A stretch of 52,706 nt of DNA from an uncultured Bacteroidia bacterium. Lineage in GTDB: Bacteria; Bacteroidota; Bacteroidia; JANWVE01. The notes beneath the pieces are model-generated. The model was not told where the DNA came from, ran no database searches, and was given only the letters and a program-made list of their open reading frames with translations. This document shows, in pieces, positions 17,321 through 26,890 of this stretch (its first letter is position 1; each line of letters starts with the position of its first letter). A program made the translations under genes and the position numbers. The stretch covers positions 1 through 52,706 of the forward strand of contig CALIZB010000089.1 of assembly GCA_938028625.1 (NCBI GenBank). Reading direction: 5' to 3'.

Positions 17321-20047
17321 ATGAATCTTCGCATTTTTGCTATACTGCTTACTGCTTGCTCGATATATTATCCATTTTTTTCATGGTCTACTCATAATAG
17401 AGCAGGAGAAATCACTTATGTAAATCTATCTGGACTTACCTATCAACTTACCATAACTACTTTTGCCGCTTTTGGCGGTAGTCAGCCTGACCGAAATGAT
17501 TTAGACCTTGAAATATATTCTTTCAATAGTATTACTAATACATGGTCCTTGGTTACTACTTTAACTGTAAATAGAACTAGTAAAGTTGATGTAAGCAAAA
17601 ACGGACAAAATACATACAGAAACAAATATGTAACAAATTATACCTTTCCTGGTCAGGGTACATATAAACTTGGCATGCGCGACCCTAATCGCAATGACGG
17701 AGTTAAAAATATTCCCAACTCTGTAAATGTAGAGTTCTACATAGAAACACAGTTACAAATAAATTTTCAATTTGGTATCAATAACTCTCCTGTGCTACTT
17801 TTAGAACCTTTAGATGTAGCCGCACTCAACCGTTTGTTTGTACATAATCCTGCCGCTTATGACCCCGATGACGACTCTCTTGTGTTTTCTCTTATTCCCT
17901 GTCAGGACAGAATCAACAGTCCTATTGCAGGTTATGTTTATCCCAACAATACCCCCGGCTGTTCAGGAGGTACATTTACCATAAACAGTCAGACAGGTGA
18001 GATACGCTGGAATGTTCCGCTGTGCCTTGGTGAGTTCAATATTGCTATTCTGATTGAAGAGTACAGGCGCATTCCTCCGCGTGCCAACCGTACACGCATT
18101 GCCTATACAATACGCGATATGCAAATTCTTGTAGTTAACAGTATCAACAATCCCCCTATAATACTACCTTTTCAGGATACTTGTGTAATTGCAGGTTCTC
18201 CTATTCATAAAAGAGTATTTGCCACAGACGCAGACCCTAACCAGATTGTCAAACTTACTGCGGTAAGCGAAGTGTTTAGTTTAACTTCTTCTCCTGCTAC
18301 ATTTACCAGTAGTATAGATAGTAATCCTGCACGGGGTACTTTTCATTGGAATACTCAATGTAGTCATGTACGCAGTATTCCCTATCAGGTAGTATTCAAG
18401 GCAGAAGATGATGCTACCATACCTGCCAACAAACCCTCGCCAAGTCTGGTGGACCTGAGAACATATACTATACGTGTCATAGCGCCTCCCGTTCCTAATT
18501 TACAGGTGGTTTCTCAATTTGGAAAAAATTTACTTTCATGGGATATTCACCCTTGCAACAATGCGGCAGGCTACCGCGTGTACCGTAGGCAAGGCTGTGA
18601 TACATGGACACCTAGTATATGTGAAACGGGTGTGCCTTCTGCATTGGGATACACATTAATAGCTACTATTCCTGGCAGAACCAATTTAACATACACAGAT
18701 GATAACGGAGGCGCAGGATTTAACTTTGGAAACACATACGCATATCATGTAGTAGCCTATTTTGAAGAAACAGTACCGGGTACAGGTACAACCTTTATTG
18801 CGTCTGAAAGTATGGCAAGCAACAAACAGTGCATTACCATTAAAAGAGATATTCCTGTCATTACTAATGTCAGTGTTACAATTACAGACAGTATAACAGG
18901 ACAGATCTTGGTACGCTGGCGCAGACCTGATACTACAAATGCGAAACTACCCCCAGGCGCCATTCATTACAAAATTTATCAAAGTATAGGATTAAGTACT
19001 ACTGCATATTCTGTCATAGGTACAAATACAGGCGGAATAGAGGATACAAGTTTTACAGTTACCAATATTGACACCAAAAATACTGCCTATAATTATAGAG
19101 TTGAATATGTAGTTTTTAATACCTCCCAACCCGAAGTAAAAGTAGCAAGCAGTGTAGCCGCAAGCTCTCCAAGATTGTCAGGAACACCATTACACAGAGC
19201 TGTGTCTTTGTATTGGACATTCAATACCCCTTGGACAGAAGATACTTTTTACGTTTATAGAAGTACCAATTTTACAGGACCTTACACTTTTGTAGCTACT
19301 ACAACAACTCCAAACTATACAGATACAGGGCTACAACCCCGAAAACCTTATTTTTACTACATTACTACCTCAGGAGCATATTATTTTACTGATGAAATCA
19401 AACGTCCATTGCTCAATAACTCACAAATATTAAGAATTGTACCCAAAGATACTATTCCACCTTGTCCTACTACACTTTTAGGCAATTTAGATTGTTCTAC
19501 CCAAACATATTCTTTTGATTGGACTATACCCAACAATATTCCTTGTGGTGAAACTGATGATAATGAGAAATTTAATCTCTACTTTAAGCGATATTTATAC
19601 AGTCCTTATCAAAAAATAGCTACTTTCAACCGTAATGAACTCCATACAGAAACGACTTTTGCTGATTTAGGTTTAACAGGCTGTTATTATGTAACCGTAG
19701 TAGACTCCTCGGGTAATGAGTCCATAGCCAGCAATGAAGTATGTTTTGATAATCCATGCATGGAACTAGAATTTCCTAACATTATTACTCCAGGTAACGG
19801 TGATGAAAAAAATGATGTATTCAAGCCTAAACGATACAGATTTGTTGATGGTGTAGATATGCGTATATACAATCGCTGGGGCGTAGAAGTTCAAAGAAGT
19901 AGTGATGTTACTAATTTTTGGAATGGCACTATTAACGGCATGGAAAGCCCTGAAAGTGTATATTATTACATTGCCACAGCGACTATTCAACGCTTGAAAG
20001 GTGTAGAAAAACGTAAAATACCCGGAAATATAACTATATTGCGGTAG
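17321..20047 (+). CDS. Large surface protein, T9SS type B sorting domain, fibronectin III-like modules
   Basis: 908 residues. A signal peptide is followed by THNRAGEITYVNLSGLTYQLTIT, an opening shared by many gliding-associated Bacteroidota proteins. The middle has beta-sandwich modules, including cadherin-like stretches (ATDADPNQIV) and at least three fibronectin type III-like repeats (for example NLQVVSQFGKNLLSWDIHPC and DTFYVYRSTNFTGPY). The last about 90 residues are the type B/CHU_C sorting domain: FPNIITPGNGDEKNDVFKP, then MRIYNRWGVEVQRS, FWNGT and GVYYY-like VYYYIATATI. It should be exported by the type IX system and kept at or released from the cell surface. No catalytic domain is visible; adhesion is an inference. 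It follows the anchored protein by 3 nt. Confidence 0.85.
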   Translation: MNLRIFAILLTACSIYYPFFSWSTHNRAGEITYVNLSGLTYQLTITTFAAFGGSQPDRNDLDLEIYSFNSITNTWSLVTTLTVNRTSKVDVSKNGQNTYRNKYVTNYTFPGQGTYKLGMRDPNRNDGVKNIPNSVNVEFYIETQLQINFQFGINNSPVLLLEPLDVAALNRLFVHNPAAYDPDDDSLVFSLIPCQDRINSPIAGYVYPNNTPGCSGGTFTINSQTGEIRWNVPLCLGEFNIAILIEEYRRIPPRANRTRIAYTIRDMQILVVNSINNPPIILPFQDTCVIAGSPIHKRVFATDADPNQIVKLTAVSEVFSLTSSPATFTSSIDSNPARGTFHWNTQCSHVRSIPYQVVFKAEDDATIPANKPSPSLVDLRTYTIRVIAPPVPNLQVVSQFGKNLLSWDIHPCNNAAGYRVYRRQGCDTWTPSICETGVPSALGYTLIATIPGRTNLTYTDDNGGAGFNFGNTYAYHVVAYFEETVPGTGTTFIASESMASNKQCITIKRDIPVITNVSVTITDSITGQILVRWRRPDTTNAKLPPGAIHYKIYQSIGLSTTAYSVIGTNTGGIEDTSFTVTNIDTKNTAYNYRVEYVVFNTSQPEVKVASSVAASSPRLSGTPLHRAVSLYWTFNTPWTEDTFYVYRSTNFTGPYTFVATTTTPNYTDTGLQPRKPYFYYITTSGAYYFTDEIKRPLLNNSQILRIVPKDTIPPCPTTLLGNLDCSTQTYSFDWTIPNNIPCGETDDNEKFNLYFKRYLYSPYQKIATFNRNELHTETTFADLGLTGCYYVTVVDSSGNESIASNEVCFDNPCMELEFPNIITPGNGDEKNDVFKPKRYRFVDGVDMRIYNRWGVEVQRSSDVTNFWNGTINGMESPESVYYYIATATIQRLKGVEKRKIPGNITILR

Positions 20048-20166
20048 GACTAAACCCAACTCTTAAACACGCATAGAATTTATTCATAATCTTAACAGGT
20101 TTATCCTTCAATAATAAAACATCAATTATCAAAACTTTATTTACACAACAAAAAAAATACGCAGAA

Positions 20167-20199
20167 AAGTAGGATTAAAAGCAACTTTTAATTCTACTT
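20167..20199. terminator. Long hairpin between convergent T9SS cargo genes, probable bidirectional terminator
   Basis: 15-nt arms (20167-20181 with 20185-20199) pair except for one G-T position, with a CAA loop. The flanks are A/T-rich on both sides but there is no long uninterrupted T run. The rest of the 170-nt gap 20048-20217 shows nothing. Confidence 0.6.
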
Positions 20200-20217
20200 A
20201 AAATTTGACACTTAAAA

Positions 20218-21308
20218 TCAGTGCTTAACAAGCACTTTTTCTGTAAACTGCTCTTTCCTTGAATTAGTAACATGTAAAACATATAAACCCTCAGAAATGT
20301 TATCTAAGGCTATACTGATAGGTCTGTAAGCACTTACCTGTACCTCTTGTGAAAGCACTAATTTACCTTGATAATCTATCAATTGGATTTGTATATTTTC
20401 ATTTTCAGAATTGGATAGATAAACAAAAAGTTCTTTCTGGGCAGGATTAGGATATATTTTATGTTTTAAGAGTTCCGCGCTGTTATTCTGAATTTCAATT
20501 GTATGAGAATACGTTATATTTCCATCTTTGTCTATAAATTTTAATCTGTAAAAGGAAACAGGATAAGGCATTTCATCTGTATAGATATAATTTGTATGAG
20601 CATTTGCCACATAATGTTTTAATTCTTGAAAGTCTTTATCTTTATATGTAGATTTTTCAAGCACAATTTCGTCACATTTTGTATTAAGTTGTGTTTTCCA
20701 TAAAATTTCATTATAAGTACTTTTAGTTATACCCTGAAAATCATAAGTAAAAATAGGCAAACTTGGAAGTACAAAACAGTCTAACAGTGAAATACGAGAA
20801 CCAGCCCCCACTCCATTATGTGTAACAGTATATTGCGTAGCCCCTGCGGGATTAGTGTTCGTAACCGAGATAAGACTACCCGTAGCGTAAGTATTTGTAT
20901 AAGTTATCGTGTTACCTACAGCTGTCCAGTCCACTGCACAAAAATTACTTAGCGTACAACTTCCTGACGAGGTATTAAAATAAAAGGTTTCATTTTGATT
21001 TGTACCATTCACTACTACGCTAAAATTTACCACAGGTGCGGAGAAATTAAAAGTTAAAAAGTGTGTTGTACTATTTAACCAGTGGGAAGGACTTGCTGTG
21101 TTAAAATTAGTACCATTACAAGCATAGGTAAAATTAGTTAACGTAGGTGCATTAGTACTAATAGATACCGTAACGCCTGAACTTACACTAAAATAAGGAA
21201 ATCTGTAGCTTTGATATTATAGGCAGAAGTAAAATTAGTCAAATTGCATTGTGCTTTGACAGATAATGTAAAAACCAAAACTAATAGTAAAGTAAATAAA
21301 TTTTTCAT
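20218..21308 (-). pseudogene. T9SS type A cargo protein with a single frameshift near 21200
   Basis: The ATG at 21308 opens a signal peptide (MKNLFTLLLVLVFTLSVKAQ) and continues CNLTNFTSAYNIKATDF, then hits a stop. The adjacent frame continues the same protein without a break from PYFSVSSGVTVSIS through repeats of the NFTYACNGTNFN type to the C terminus. One missing base around 21199-21201 explains the shift. The intact product would be about 363 residues. A middle beta-rich domain is followed by EILWKTQLNTKCDEIVLEKS and a type A sorting domain (IYPNPAQKELFVYL, SEGLYVLHV, FTEKVLVKH). A GTG-initiated frame from 21033 lacks the signal peptide and would not be exported. It may be a real pseudogene or a sequencing error in a T run. 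Confidence 0.75.
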
Positions 21309-21327
21309 AATTTAATAGATAGTTCCT

Positions 21328-21335
21328 CAAAGATA
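21328..21335 (-). promoter_or_regulatory. -7 promoter element (TATCTTTG) of the frameshifted T9SS gene
   Basis: Perfect TAnnTTTG, 19 nt before the ATG at 21308. It supports 21308 as the original start. Confidence 0.5.
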
Positions 21336-21424
21336 TAAAAATATCTTGATAAGTACAAACTAATTTTCACTTATTTTTTCAATCATTTAATCCAAATAAG
21401 TGCTATCTACTCAAAAATAAACTA

Positions 21425-21432
21425 TACTTTTG
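21425..21432 (+). promoter_or_regulatory. -7 promoter element (TACTTTTG) of the YiiX-like gene
   Basis: Perfect TAnnTTTG, 10 nt before the ATG. Confidence 0.55.
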
Positions 21433-21442
21433 TAAGTAGATT

Positions 21443-22102
21443 ATGTTTAAGCTATATCGTTTAACCTTGTTTTTGGGTATATGCATTATATTTTATCTAA
21501 TGCAATGGAGTTGTAATCCATTTCAAAAAAATGCTGAACACAAACTCAAAAAAATAAATATAAGAACGTTATTGCCCAAAGCGAGTCAACTTAAAACGGG
21601 AGACTTAATTTTAAGACATGGTAAAGGAATAATCAGTGAGTCTTTTATGTTTATGAGCCAAAAACAAAGAAAATTCTCTCATGCAGGAATGATACTTTTA
21701 GAAGAGGATAGTGTATATGTGGTACACGCACTTGGGGGAGAAACAGCCGCAGATAACGCCGTTAAAAAACATACTTTATATGAGTTTTGCGACCCCGCTG
21801 ATAATCATTCTTTTGCTGTATACAGATACATAGATATGGATAGCCTTGCTTTACAACATTATGTAGATAATATGATGGACGCATATCGCAAACGCATCAA
21901 TTTTGATATGGATTTTAGAATGGATACGGACAGCGTACAATACTGTTCAGAATTAATTTGGAAATCTATTATGAATGCCGTGAACAAACCCGATTATTTA
22001 GACCAAAGTAAAACCCCTGACGGACACATATACGTAGCCGTAGACAACTTGTATTTCAACAACCATACAAAGTTAATCTATGAAGTAGATTACGATTTTT
22101 AG
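21443..22102 (+). CDS. YiiX/YebB-like permuted papain-fold protein (NlpC/P60 superfamily), lipoprotein-like
   Basis: 219 residues. The N-terminal hydrophobic segment ends LMQWSCNPF, a possible lipobox-type cysteine. The domain shows the permuted NlpC/P60 order: LKTGDLILRHGKGIISESFMF, then KFSHAGMILLEEDSVYVVHALGGE with the conserved His, and later DTDSVQYCSELIWKSIM carrying the conserved Cys. This layout matches YiiX-type proteins, whose substrates are lipids, amides or peptides depending on the subgroup; the substrate cannot be read here. Length is normal for the family. ftsW follows but has its own promoter, so an operon is not certain. Confidence 0.8.
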   Translation: MFKLYRLTLFLGICIIFYLMQWSCNPFQKNAEHKLKKINIRTLLPKASQLKTGDLILRHGKGIISESFMFMSQKQRKFSHAGMILLEEDSVYVVHALGGETAADNAVKKHTLYEFCDPADNHSFAVYRYIDMDSLALQHYVDNMMDAYRKRINFDMDFRMDTDSVQYCSELIWKSIMNAVNKPDYLDQSKTPDGHIYVAVDNLYFNNHTKLIYEVDYDF

Positions 22103-22104
22103 TG

Positions 22105-22112
22105 TATATTTG
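22105..22112 (+). promoter_or_regulatory. -7 promoter element (TATATTTG) of ftsW
   Basis: Perfect TAnnTTTG starting 3 nt after the previous stop codon and 17 nt before the ftsW ATG. Confidence 0.5.
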
Positions 22113-22129
22113 CACATCTTGTATATAGC

Positions 22130-23356
22130 ATGAATCAAATTTCGTTTTTCAGCAAATACTTCAAAGGTGACCCTTGGCTATGGATATCTACCTTTATGAT
22201 TAGTTTTATAGGCATATTGGCTGTATACAGTGCTATTACGCCCTTGGCTTCACAAAAAAATGTAATTAACGAACTTTTTCTCGGAAAGCATATTTTTATG
22301 ATAATACTCGGTTTTGTGATGATGTTTTTTATGCACCGATTAGATTATCGTATACTAGGCACATTAAGTGTTTTTGCAATATGGCTGTGTGTACCTTTGC
22401 TCATTTATACCCTAGTACAGGGGGTAAATATTCATAATGCCAGCCGATGGCTTCGTTTGCCTATAATCAATCTTACTTTTCAGCCCTCAGATTTTGCCAA
22501 ACTTGCCCTCATTGTTTATGTAGCAAGACAACTCTCGGTAAAACAAAAAAATATCAAGGATTTTTATGCTACTTTTCTTCCTATTATTTTCTGGATAGCC
22601 ATTATCTGCGGACTGATTGCCCCCATGAACCTCAGTACAGCATCTATGTTGTTTTTTGTATGTTTTATCTTGATGTTTATCGGCAGAATATCCCTGATAC
22701 ACCTCGCCTTGATTGTATGTATTAGTGTAGTGGGATTAGTAGGTTTATTCAAAGTATCTCCAAGAAGTGAAACGTGGCAAAAACGTATAGAAAGCTATCT
22801 TTATGAAGACTCCTTCCAAAGCGAACAAGCAAAAATTGCCGTAGCTACCAGCGGTTTTCTTGGCAAAGGACCAGGTAAAAGCACTCAAAAGTATCTCCTT
22901 CCACAGCCGTATAATGACTTCATCTTTGCTATTATTATTGAAGAGTACGGACTTCTCGGAGCATTATCAGTCATGTTTTTATACTTGTTCTTTGCATACA
23001 GAGCTTTACTCACAGCGAGCAAAATGCAGGAAAGAACCTTCGGAACACTATTGGTCATAGGTTTGTCTTTAAATATATCTTTGCAGGCATTGGTCAATAT
23101 GGGGGTAGCCGTGAACGTTTTGCCTGTTACAGGTTTAGCTTTGCCTATGCTTAGTATGGGAGGCACATCTATCCTGTTTAATGCCATTGCAGTAGGTATT
23201 ATTATCAGTATAAGCAGAGAAGCAGACGAAAATAAACAGCCCATTGTATCCATACGGGAGGAAAACCTTACAGACATGACCCCTGACGAAAAAACTGTTC
23301 ATAAAGAACGCACAGGCAGAAAAGCCAATAAACCTTTACAGTTTAATAAAAACTAA
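22130..23356 (+). CDS. ftsW: FtsW, SEDS-family peptidoglycan glycosyltransferase
   Basis: 408 residues with about ten membrane helices. FtsW polymerises septal glycan with its partner class B PBP. Landmarks are ASRWLRLPIINLTFQPSDFAKLALIVYVARQLS, the long extracytoplasmic loop with SEQAKIAVATSGFLGKGPGKSTQKYLLPQPYNDFIFAIIIEEYGLLG, and NMGVAVNVLPVTGLALPMLSMGGTSI. The KGPGKSTQ and LPQPYNDFIFAIIIEE segments favour FtsW over RodA in this phylum. A charged cytoplasmic tail closes the protein (EKTVHKERTGRKANKP). The usual mur/ftsA/ftsZ cluster is absent, so this ftsW is detached from it. It converges on divIC with only 15 nt between stops. Confidence 0.85.
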   Translation: MNQISFFSKYFKGDPWLWISTFMISFIGILAVYSAITPLASQKNVINELFLGKHIFMIILGFVMMFFMHRLDYRILGTLSVFAIWLCVPLLIYTLVQGVNIHNASRWLRLPIINLTFQPSDFAKLALIVYVARQLSVKQKNIKDFYATFLPIIFWIAIICGLIAPMNLSTASMLFFVCFILMFIGRISLIHLALIVCISVVGLVGLFKVSPRSETWQKRIESYLYEDSFQSEQAKIAVATSGFLGKGPGKSTQKYLLPQPYNDFIFAIIIEEYGLLGALSVMFLYLFFAYRALLTASKMQERTFGTLLVIGLSLNISLQALVNMGVAVNVLPVTGLALPMLSMGGTSILFNAIAVGIIISISREADENKQPIVSIREENLTDMTPDEKTVHKERTGRKANKPLQFNKN

Positions 23357-23371
23357 ATATCTTCCAAGATA

Positions 23372-23704
23372 TCAGTTGCTCTGTTTCTTTTCCTGTTCCT
23401 CAGGGGTTACAATAATGAATATATCTTCATTATCTTTTTTCATATAGTATTTTTCACGAGCATAATTCTCTAAAAACACTTTGTCTTCATTAATGTATTT
23501 AAGCGTGCTGTCATATTCACGGATTTTTTTCTGATAAAACTTTTTGTCATTATACGTTTCATTTAGTTTTTTTCTCAGACTAAACAAAGTAAAAACATTG
23601 TTTCTATCAAAAAAAAGTATCCATACTGTCAGAAAAAACAAAATGGCAATGTACTTGTTTGTGAAATAAGGCAGAACTTTGTCCCGTATTTGTTGAATCT
23701 TCAT
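23372..23704 (-). CDS. divIC: Septum formation initiator DivIC/FtsB family protein
   Basis: 110 residues from the ATG at 23704. The longer frame that reaches 23857 runs over the end of the Nif3-like gene and is not credible. The layout is typical: a short cytoplasmic start, one membrane helix (YIAILFFLTVWILFF), a coiled-coil region (LFSLRKKLNETYNDKKFYQKKIREYDSTLKYINED), then the conserved FLENYAREKYYMKKDNEDIFIIV. The protein would join the division complex with FtsL-type partners. It is convergent with ftsW and follows the Nif3-like gene on the same strand by 28 nt. Two division genes side by side in opposite orientation suggest a rearranged cluster. Confidence 0.85.
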   Translation of the reverse strand: MKIQQIRDKVLPYFTNKYIAILFFLTVWILFFDRNNVFTLFSLRKKLNETYNDKKFYQKKIREYDSTLKYINEDKVFLENYAREKYYMKKDNEDIFIIVTPEEQEKKQSN

Positions 23705-23732
23705 ATTCACACGGCAAGTTAGATAAAATTTT

Positions 23733-24830
23733 CTAAAAATAAGAGATAGGATTGGTATACACGCTGCTGGTATGTACAGGAATAGAGCTAAATTCTTTCT
23801 CAATATAACCCGCAATACCTTCTGCCACAAATTGTTCTGTTTCATAATGTCCGCCATCTATTAGCATAAGAGAATCAGGAACATCAAAAAAAGTATGATA
23901 AGTAATATCCGCAGTAATAAACGCATCAACATTATTTTGTATAGCGTCTGGTAATAAAAAACTTCCTGCACCACCACACAAAGCAATCTTTTGAATTTTC
24001 TTTTTCTCCGTATTAGTATAACGCAAAAAGGGTATTTTTAACACATGCTTGACCATTTTTAAGAAATCTTGTACATTGTAAGAAGTAGGTAAATTACCTA
24101 TAATTCCCGCACCGTCATACAATTCTTGTGTAGCACTATCGCTAAAAATATGATACACAGGTGTTTCATAAGGATGACTTCCCAATAATGCTCTAATAAT
24201 TTGTGCTTCTAAATAATACGGAAAACGCATTTCTAAACGTACTTCTACTTCTTGATTAAGTTGTTCTTTTATCCCACTGTAAGGATTGCTTTGTTTATTA
24301 GGTCTAAACGTACCGTAACCTTGTACATTATAACTGCATTCTGTATAATTTCCAATTATTCCCGCACCTGCTTGGGATAAAGCTTTACGGACTTTGGATA
24401 CCTCTTGTGTAGGAACAAAAGTAACTAACACTCTGTAATAATCTTTTAATCTTCGTAAAGGTTTAAGGTGAGTTAAGTTAAATTGCTGTGCTAATAAATA
24501 GTTTGTACCTGAAAAAATATTATCAAAATTTGTGTGCATCGCATAAACTACGATATTTTCTTGAATACAACGATATACCATACGTTCATTGTACGTTTGC
24601 AAAGTGATTTTTTTTAATGGTCTAAAAATAATAGGGTGATGCGTAATAATTACATTACAATTCAATTTTTTTGCTTCCTCAATAACTGCATCATTAAGTT
24701 CTAAAGCTGTTAAAATGCCTATTATCTCTTTTTGTGTATCTCCAATAAGTAAACCTACATTATCATAATCTTCTTTTAATGAAAGCGGACAGATTTGTTG
24801 TAAATAGGATATTAACTGATGTATTTTCAT
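23733..24830 (-). CDS. Nif3-like dinuclear metal center protein (YqfO type)
   Basis: 365 residues, the long form with a central inserted PII-like domain (about residues 135-245). The N-terminal metal-site motifs are GLLIGD, NCNVIITHHPIIFRPLKK and VVYAMHTNFDNI. The C-terminal half restores the fold with KIALCGGAGSFLLPDAI, DAFITADITYHTFFD and LIDGGHYETEQFV, supplying the remaining His and Glu ligands. The biochemical role is still debated; GTP cyclohydrolase-like naming is not well founded. The gene has a TAACTTTG element 20 nt upstream and probably drives divIC as well. Start at the only nearby ATG, MKIHQLISYLQQI. Confidence 0.9.
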   Translation of the reverse strand: MKIHQLISYLQQICPLSLKEDYDNVGLLIGDTQKEIIGILTALELNDAVIEEAKKLNCNVIITHHPIIFRPLKKITLQTYNERMVYRCIQENIVVYAMHTNFDNIFSGTNYLLAQQFNLTHLKPLRRLKDYYRVLVTFVPTQEVSKVRKALSQAGAGIIGNYTECSYNVQGYGTFRPNKQSNPYSGIKEQLNQEVEVRLEMRFPYYLEAQIIRALLGSHPYETPVYHIFSDSATQELYDGAGIIGNLPTSYNVQDFLKMVKHVLKIPFLRYTNTEKKKIQKIALCGGAGSFLLPDAIQNNVDAFITADITYHTFFDVPDSLMLIDGGHYETEQFVAEGIAGYIEKEFSSIPVHTSSVYTNPISYF

Positions 24831-24850
24831 AATAGATTAGAAAGTACAAG

Positions 24851-24858
24851 CAAAGTTA
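24851..24858 (-). promoter_or_regulatory. -7 promoter element (TAACTTTG) of the Nif3-like gene
   Basis: Perfect TAnnTTTG, 20 nt before the ATG. Confidence 0.5.
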
Positions 24859-24920
24859 CAATAAATATAAAAACCGTAATAAGTGAACTACTAATACACA
24901 AAAATTACTCAACTTTATTG

Positions 24921-24928
24921 TACTTTTG
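24921..24928 (+). promoter_or_regulatory. -7 promoter element (TACTTTTG) of the 620-residue membrane protein gene
   Basis: Perfect TAnnTTTG, 5 nt before the ATG at 24934. Confidence 0.6.
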
Positions 24929-24933
24929 CAAAC

Positions 24934-26796
24934 ATGATATTGAAAAGTTCAAAAAATACAGTTCTATACATAGCAGGTATTGTTTTTATACTCTGTCTTG
25001 CCGAGATGTTCATATTTTCTGATACCAATCTTTACAAAAGTGGATTTTTAACATGGGTGTATTTTCTTTCAGGGGTTATTATTGGTATTTTGCCTTTATT
25101 CCAATATCAAAAAACTACGCTTAATGTTCATACAGAATACACCAATACTGTAAAAAAAGTTTTTTTGTATTTAGGTTATGTGTATTTTTTTGTGCTGACC
25201 TATAAGTTTGTACTGGCTACGGAAACCTATCGTTTAGATTTTAGAGAAGCAGACATGCTTCCTTCCATTGAAATGCTCGCTAAACGTTGGCTTTCAGGAC
25301 AGGAAGTCTATACACCGCTTACAGAAATCAATAGACCTGAAGTACTCTACGGTCCTGGATTTTGGCTTCCTTACATTATACCGATTTTACTTAAAATAGA
25401 CATACGTTGGACTTCATTTGTGTTTTTTATGCTTGGTATAGTTTTTATGTATTATCAAGCTGATAAGCGAAAACTTAATCCTATATTTCAAGTATTGATA
25501 TATATACTCATTTTTTTAGTGCCATATTTTTATATCGTTATCATTTGGTCAGATATTAGATTTACACAAGAACCTTTAATTGTAGGGTATTATTTATTGT
25601 TAGGCTATTTTTTACTACAAAATAAAAATAAATACCAATGGATATGGGTAGGTCTGATGATAGGTTTATGTTTATTAAGCAGATTTTCATTTTTATTATG
25701 GATACCGTTTTACATAGCTTACTTATGGAAAAATGAAGGTATAAAAAAAGCTATTCAAGTAAGTAGCGTAATAGGTTTGCTTGTACTGATGTTATTTCTT
25801 GTTCCTTTTGGAATAGATGGAATAAAAAAATTTGCCACTTTACCTTCTTTTCAAGCTCACCAAATGGCAGATAGATTTGCTGATTACCCACGTGACTCAT
25901 ATCTCGGCATGGCTAAATTCTTCTCTTCAAAAGATGGTTGGTTTATCTATAATTTACAAAGAGGTTTCTCAGTATTTATTATGATACTAGGTATAATAAC
26001 TGTTTTGTTCTCTCCCAAATGGATAGATAAAAACTTTTTACCTTTGGGATTTTTGAAACTAACACTCGTTTTCTTCGCTAATTTTTTACAAATCCCATAT
26101 CCCTACCTATTTGGACCTTCTACTTTTTTATCTGTTATCATAGTAATTGCTTTTGTGCAACAGAAAATAGATTGGGTAGAAGTGCGAACTACTCCAAAAT
26201 TTAAATTAACAAATTTGAGTAAATCTATACAACTTTTATTAGTACTTTTACCTATATTGATATACAGCATTATTGAGTCTAATTATTTCAAAGAAAGTCG
26301 TTCTCTTTACGAAAAAAATGCAATACTCGCATACGAACAACCCTTAAATACACTTTCAGAAGAGCAATATTGGATAAAAACTATACCAATAGACTCTACT
26401 ATCGCGCATACGGGAAAATATAGCAATAAAGTAGGCTTTAACAGCTCACATAGTTGTACTTTTAACATACCATTACAAGAAATTTTAAGTAAGCAATGCA
26501 ATAACATACGCTTTTCAGCTTGGGTAAAAAGTGATCAATATCAGTTAGAGGTTTCAAAAATGGCTATTAGAATATCCGAAGGCGGTAAGACCATTTATTA
26601 CAAGGAAAAAGATATTTCCCCGACTTTAATTAAAGATAATATATGGCGTAAGCATACATTTGCTATTAAAATCCCTGAAAAATTCATAAATTCTGCAATA
26701 AAAGATAAAAAAAGCTATATTATATCTGCTTTCATTTCATATTTTGACCGTCATGATTATATTTATGTAGATGACATAAATGTAGAATTTTTCTGA
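24934..26796 (+). CDS. Polytopic membrane protein with an extracytoplasmic C-terminal domain, glycosyltransferase-like
   Basis: 620 residues. About ten hydrophobic helices fill residues 10-450. A large loop after the early helices reads FREADMLPSIEMLAKRWLSGQEVYTPLTEINRPEVLYGPGFWLPYI. Its acidic start and position resemble the first extracytoplasmic loop of GT-C-fold glycosyltransferases (mannosyltransferase/ArnT type), so such an enzyme is my best guess. I do not recognise a named family. Residues about 475-620 are a soluble beta-rich tail (SNKVGFNSSHSCTFNIPLQ, IRFSAWVKSDQ, YVDDINVEFF) that looks like a carbohydrate-binding-type jelly roll. The next gene starts about 95 nt on. A near-leaderless start is likely. 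Confidence 0.6.
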   Translation: MILKSSKNTVLYIAGIVFILCLAEMFIFSDTNLYKSGFLTWVYFLSGVIIGILPLFQYQKTTLNVHTEYTNTVKKVFLYLGYVYFFVLTYKFVLATETYRLDFREADMLPSIEMLAKRWLSGQEVYTPLTEINRPEVLYGPGFWLPYIIPILLKIDIRWTSFVFFMLGIVFMYYQADKRKLNPIFQVLIYILIFLVPYFYIVIIWSDIRFTQEPLIVGYYLLLGYFLLQNKNKYQWIWVGLMIGLCLLSRFSFLLWIPFYIAYLWKNEGIKKAIQVSSVIGLLVLMLFLVPFGIDGIKKFATLPSFQAHQMADRFADYPRDSYLGMAKFFSSKDGWFIYNLQRGFSVFIMILGIITVLFSPKWIDKNFLPLGFLKLTLVFFANFLQIPYPYLFGPSTFLSVIIVIAFVQQKIDWVEVRTTPKFKLTNLSKSIQLLLVLLPILIYSIIESNYFKESRSLYEKNAILAYEQPLNTLSEEQYWIKTIPIDSTIAHTGKYSNKVGFNSSHSCTFNIPLQEILSKQCNNIRFSAWVKSDQYQLEVSKMAIRISEGGKTIYYKEKDISPTLIKDNIWRKHTFAIKIPEKFINSAIKDKKSYIISAFISYFDRHDYIYVDDINVEFF

Positions 26797-26890
26797 TATA
26801 CCGTATTCAAAAGAAAAGTTATACTCACCATGAAATTATTATTGTTTTGTGTAACCTATTTTAGTAAATTTACAGCAAACTTTTTACATT

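Noticed and set aside
23357-23372. Palindrome ATATCTT-CC-AAGATAT between ftsW and divIC
   Set aside because: A 2-nt loop and no T run make a terminator unlikely. It could still be a weak convergent-gene barrier.
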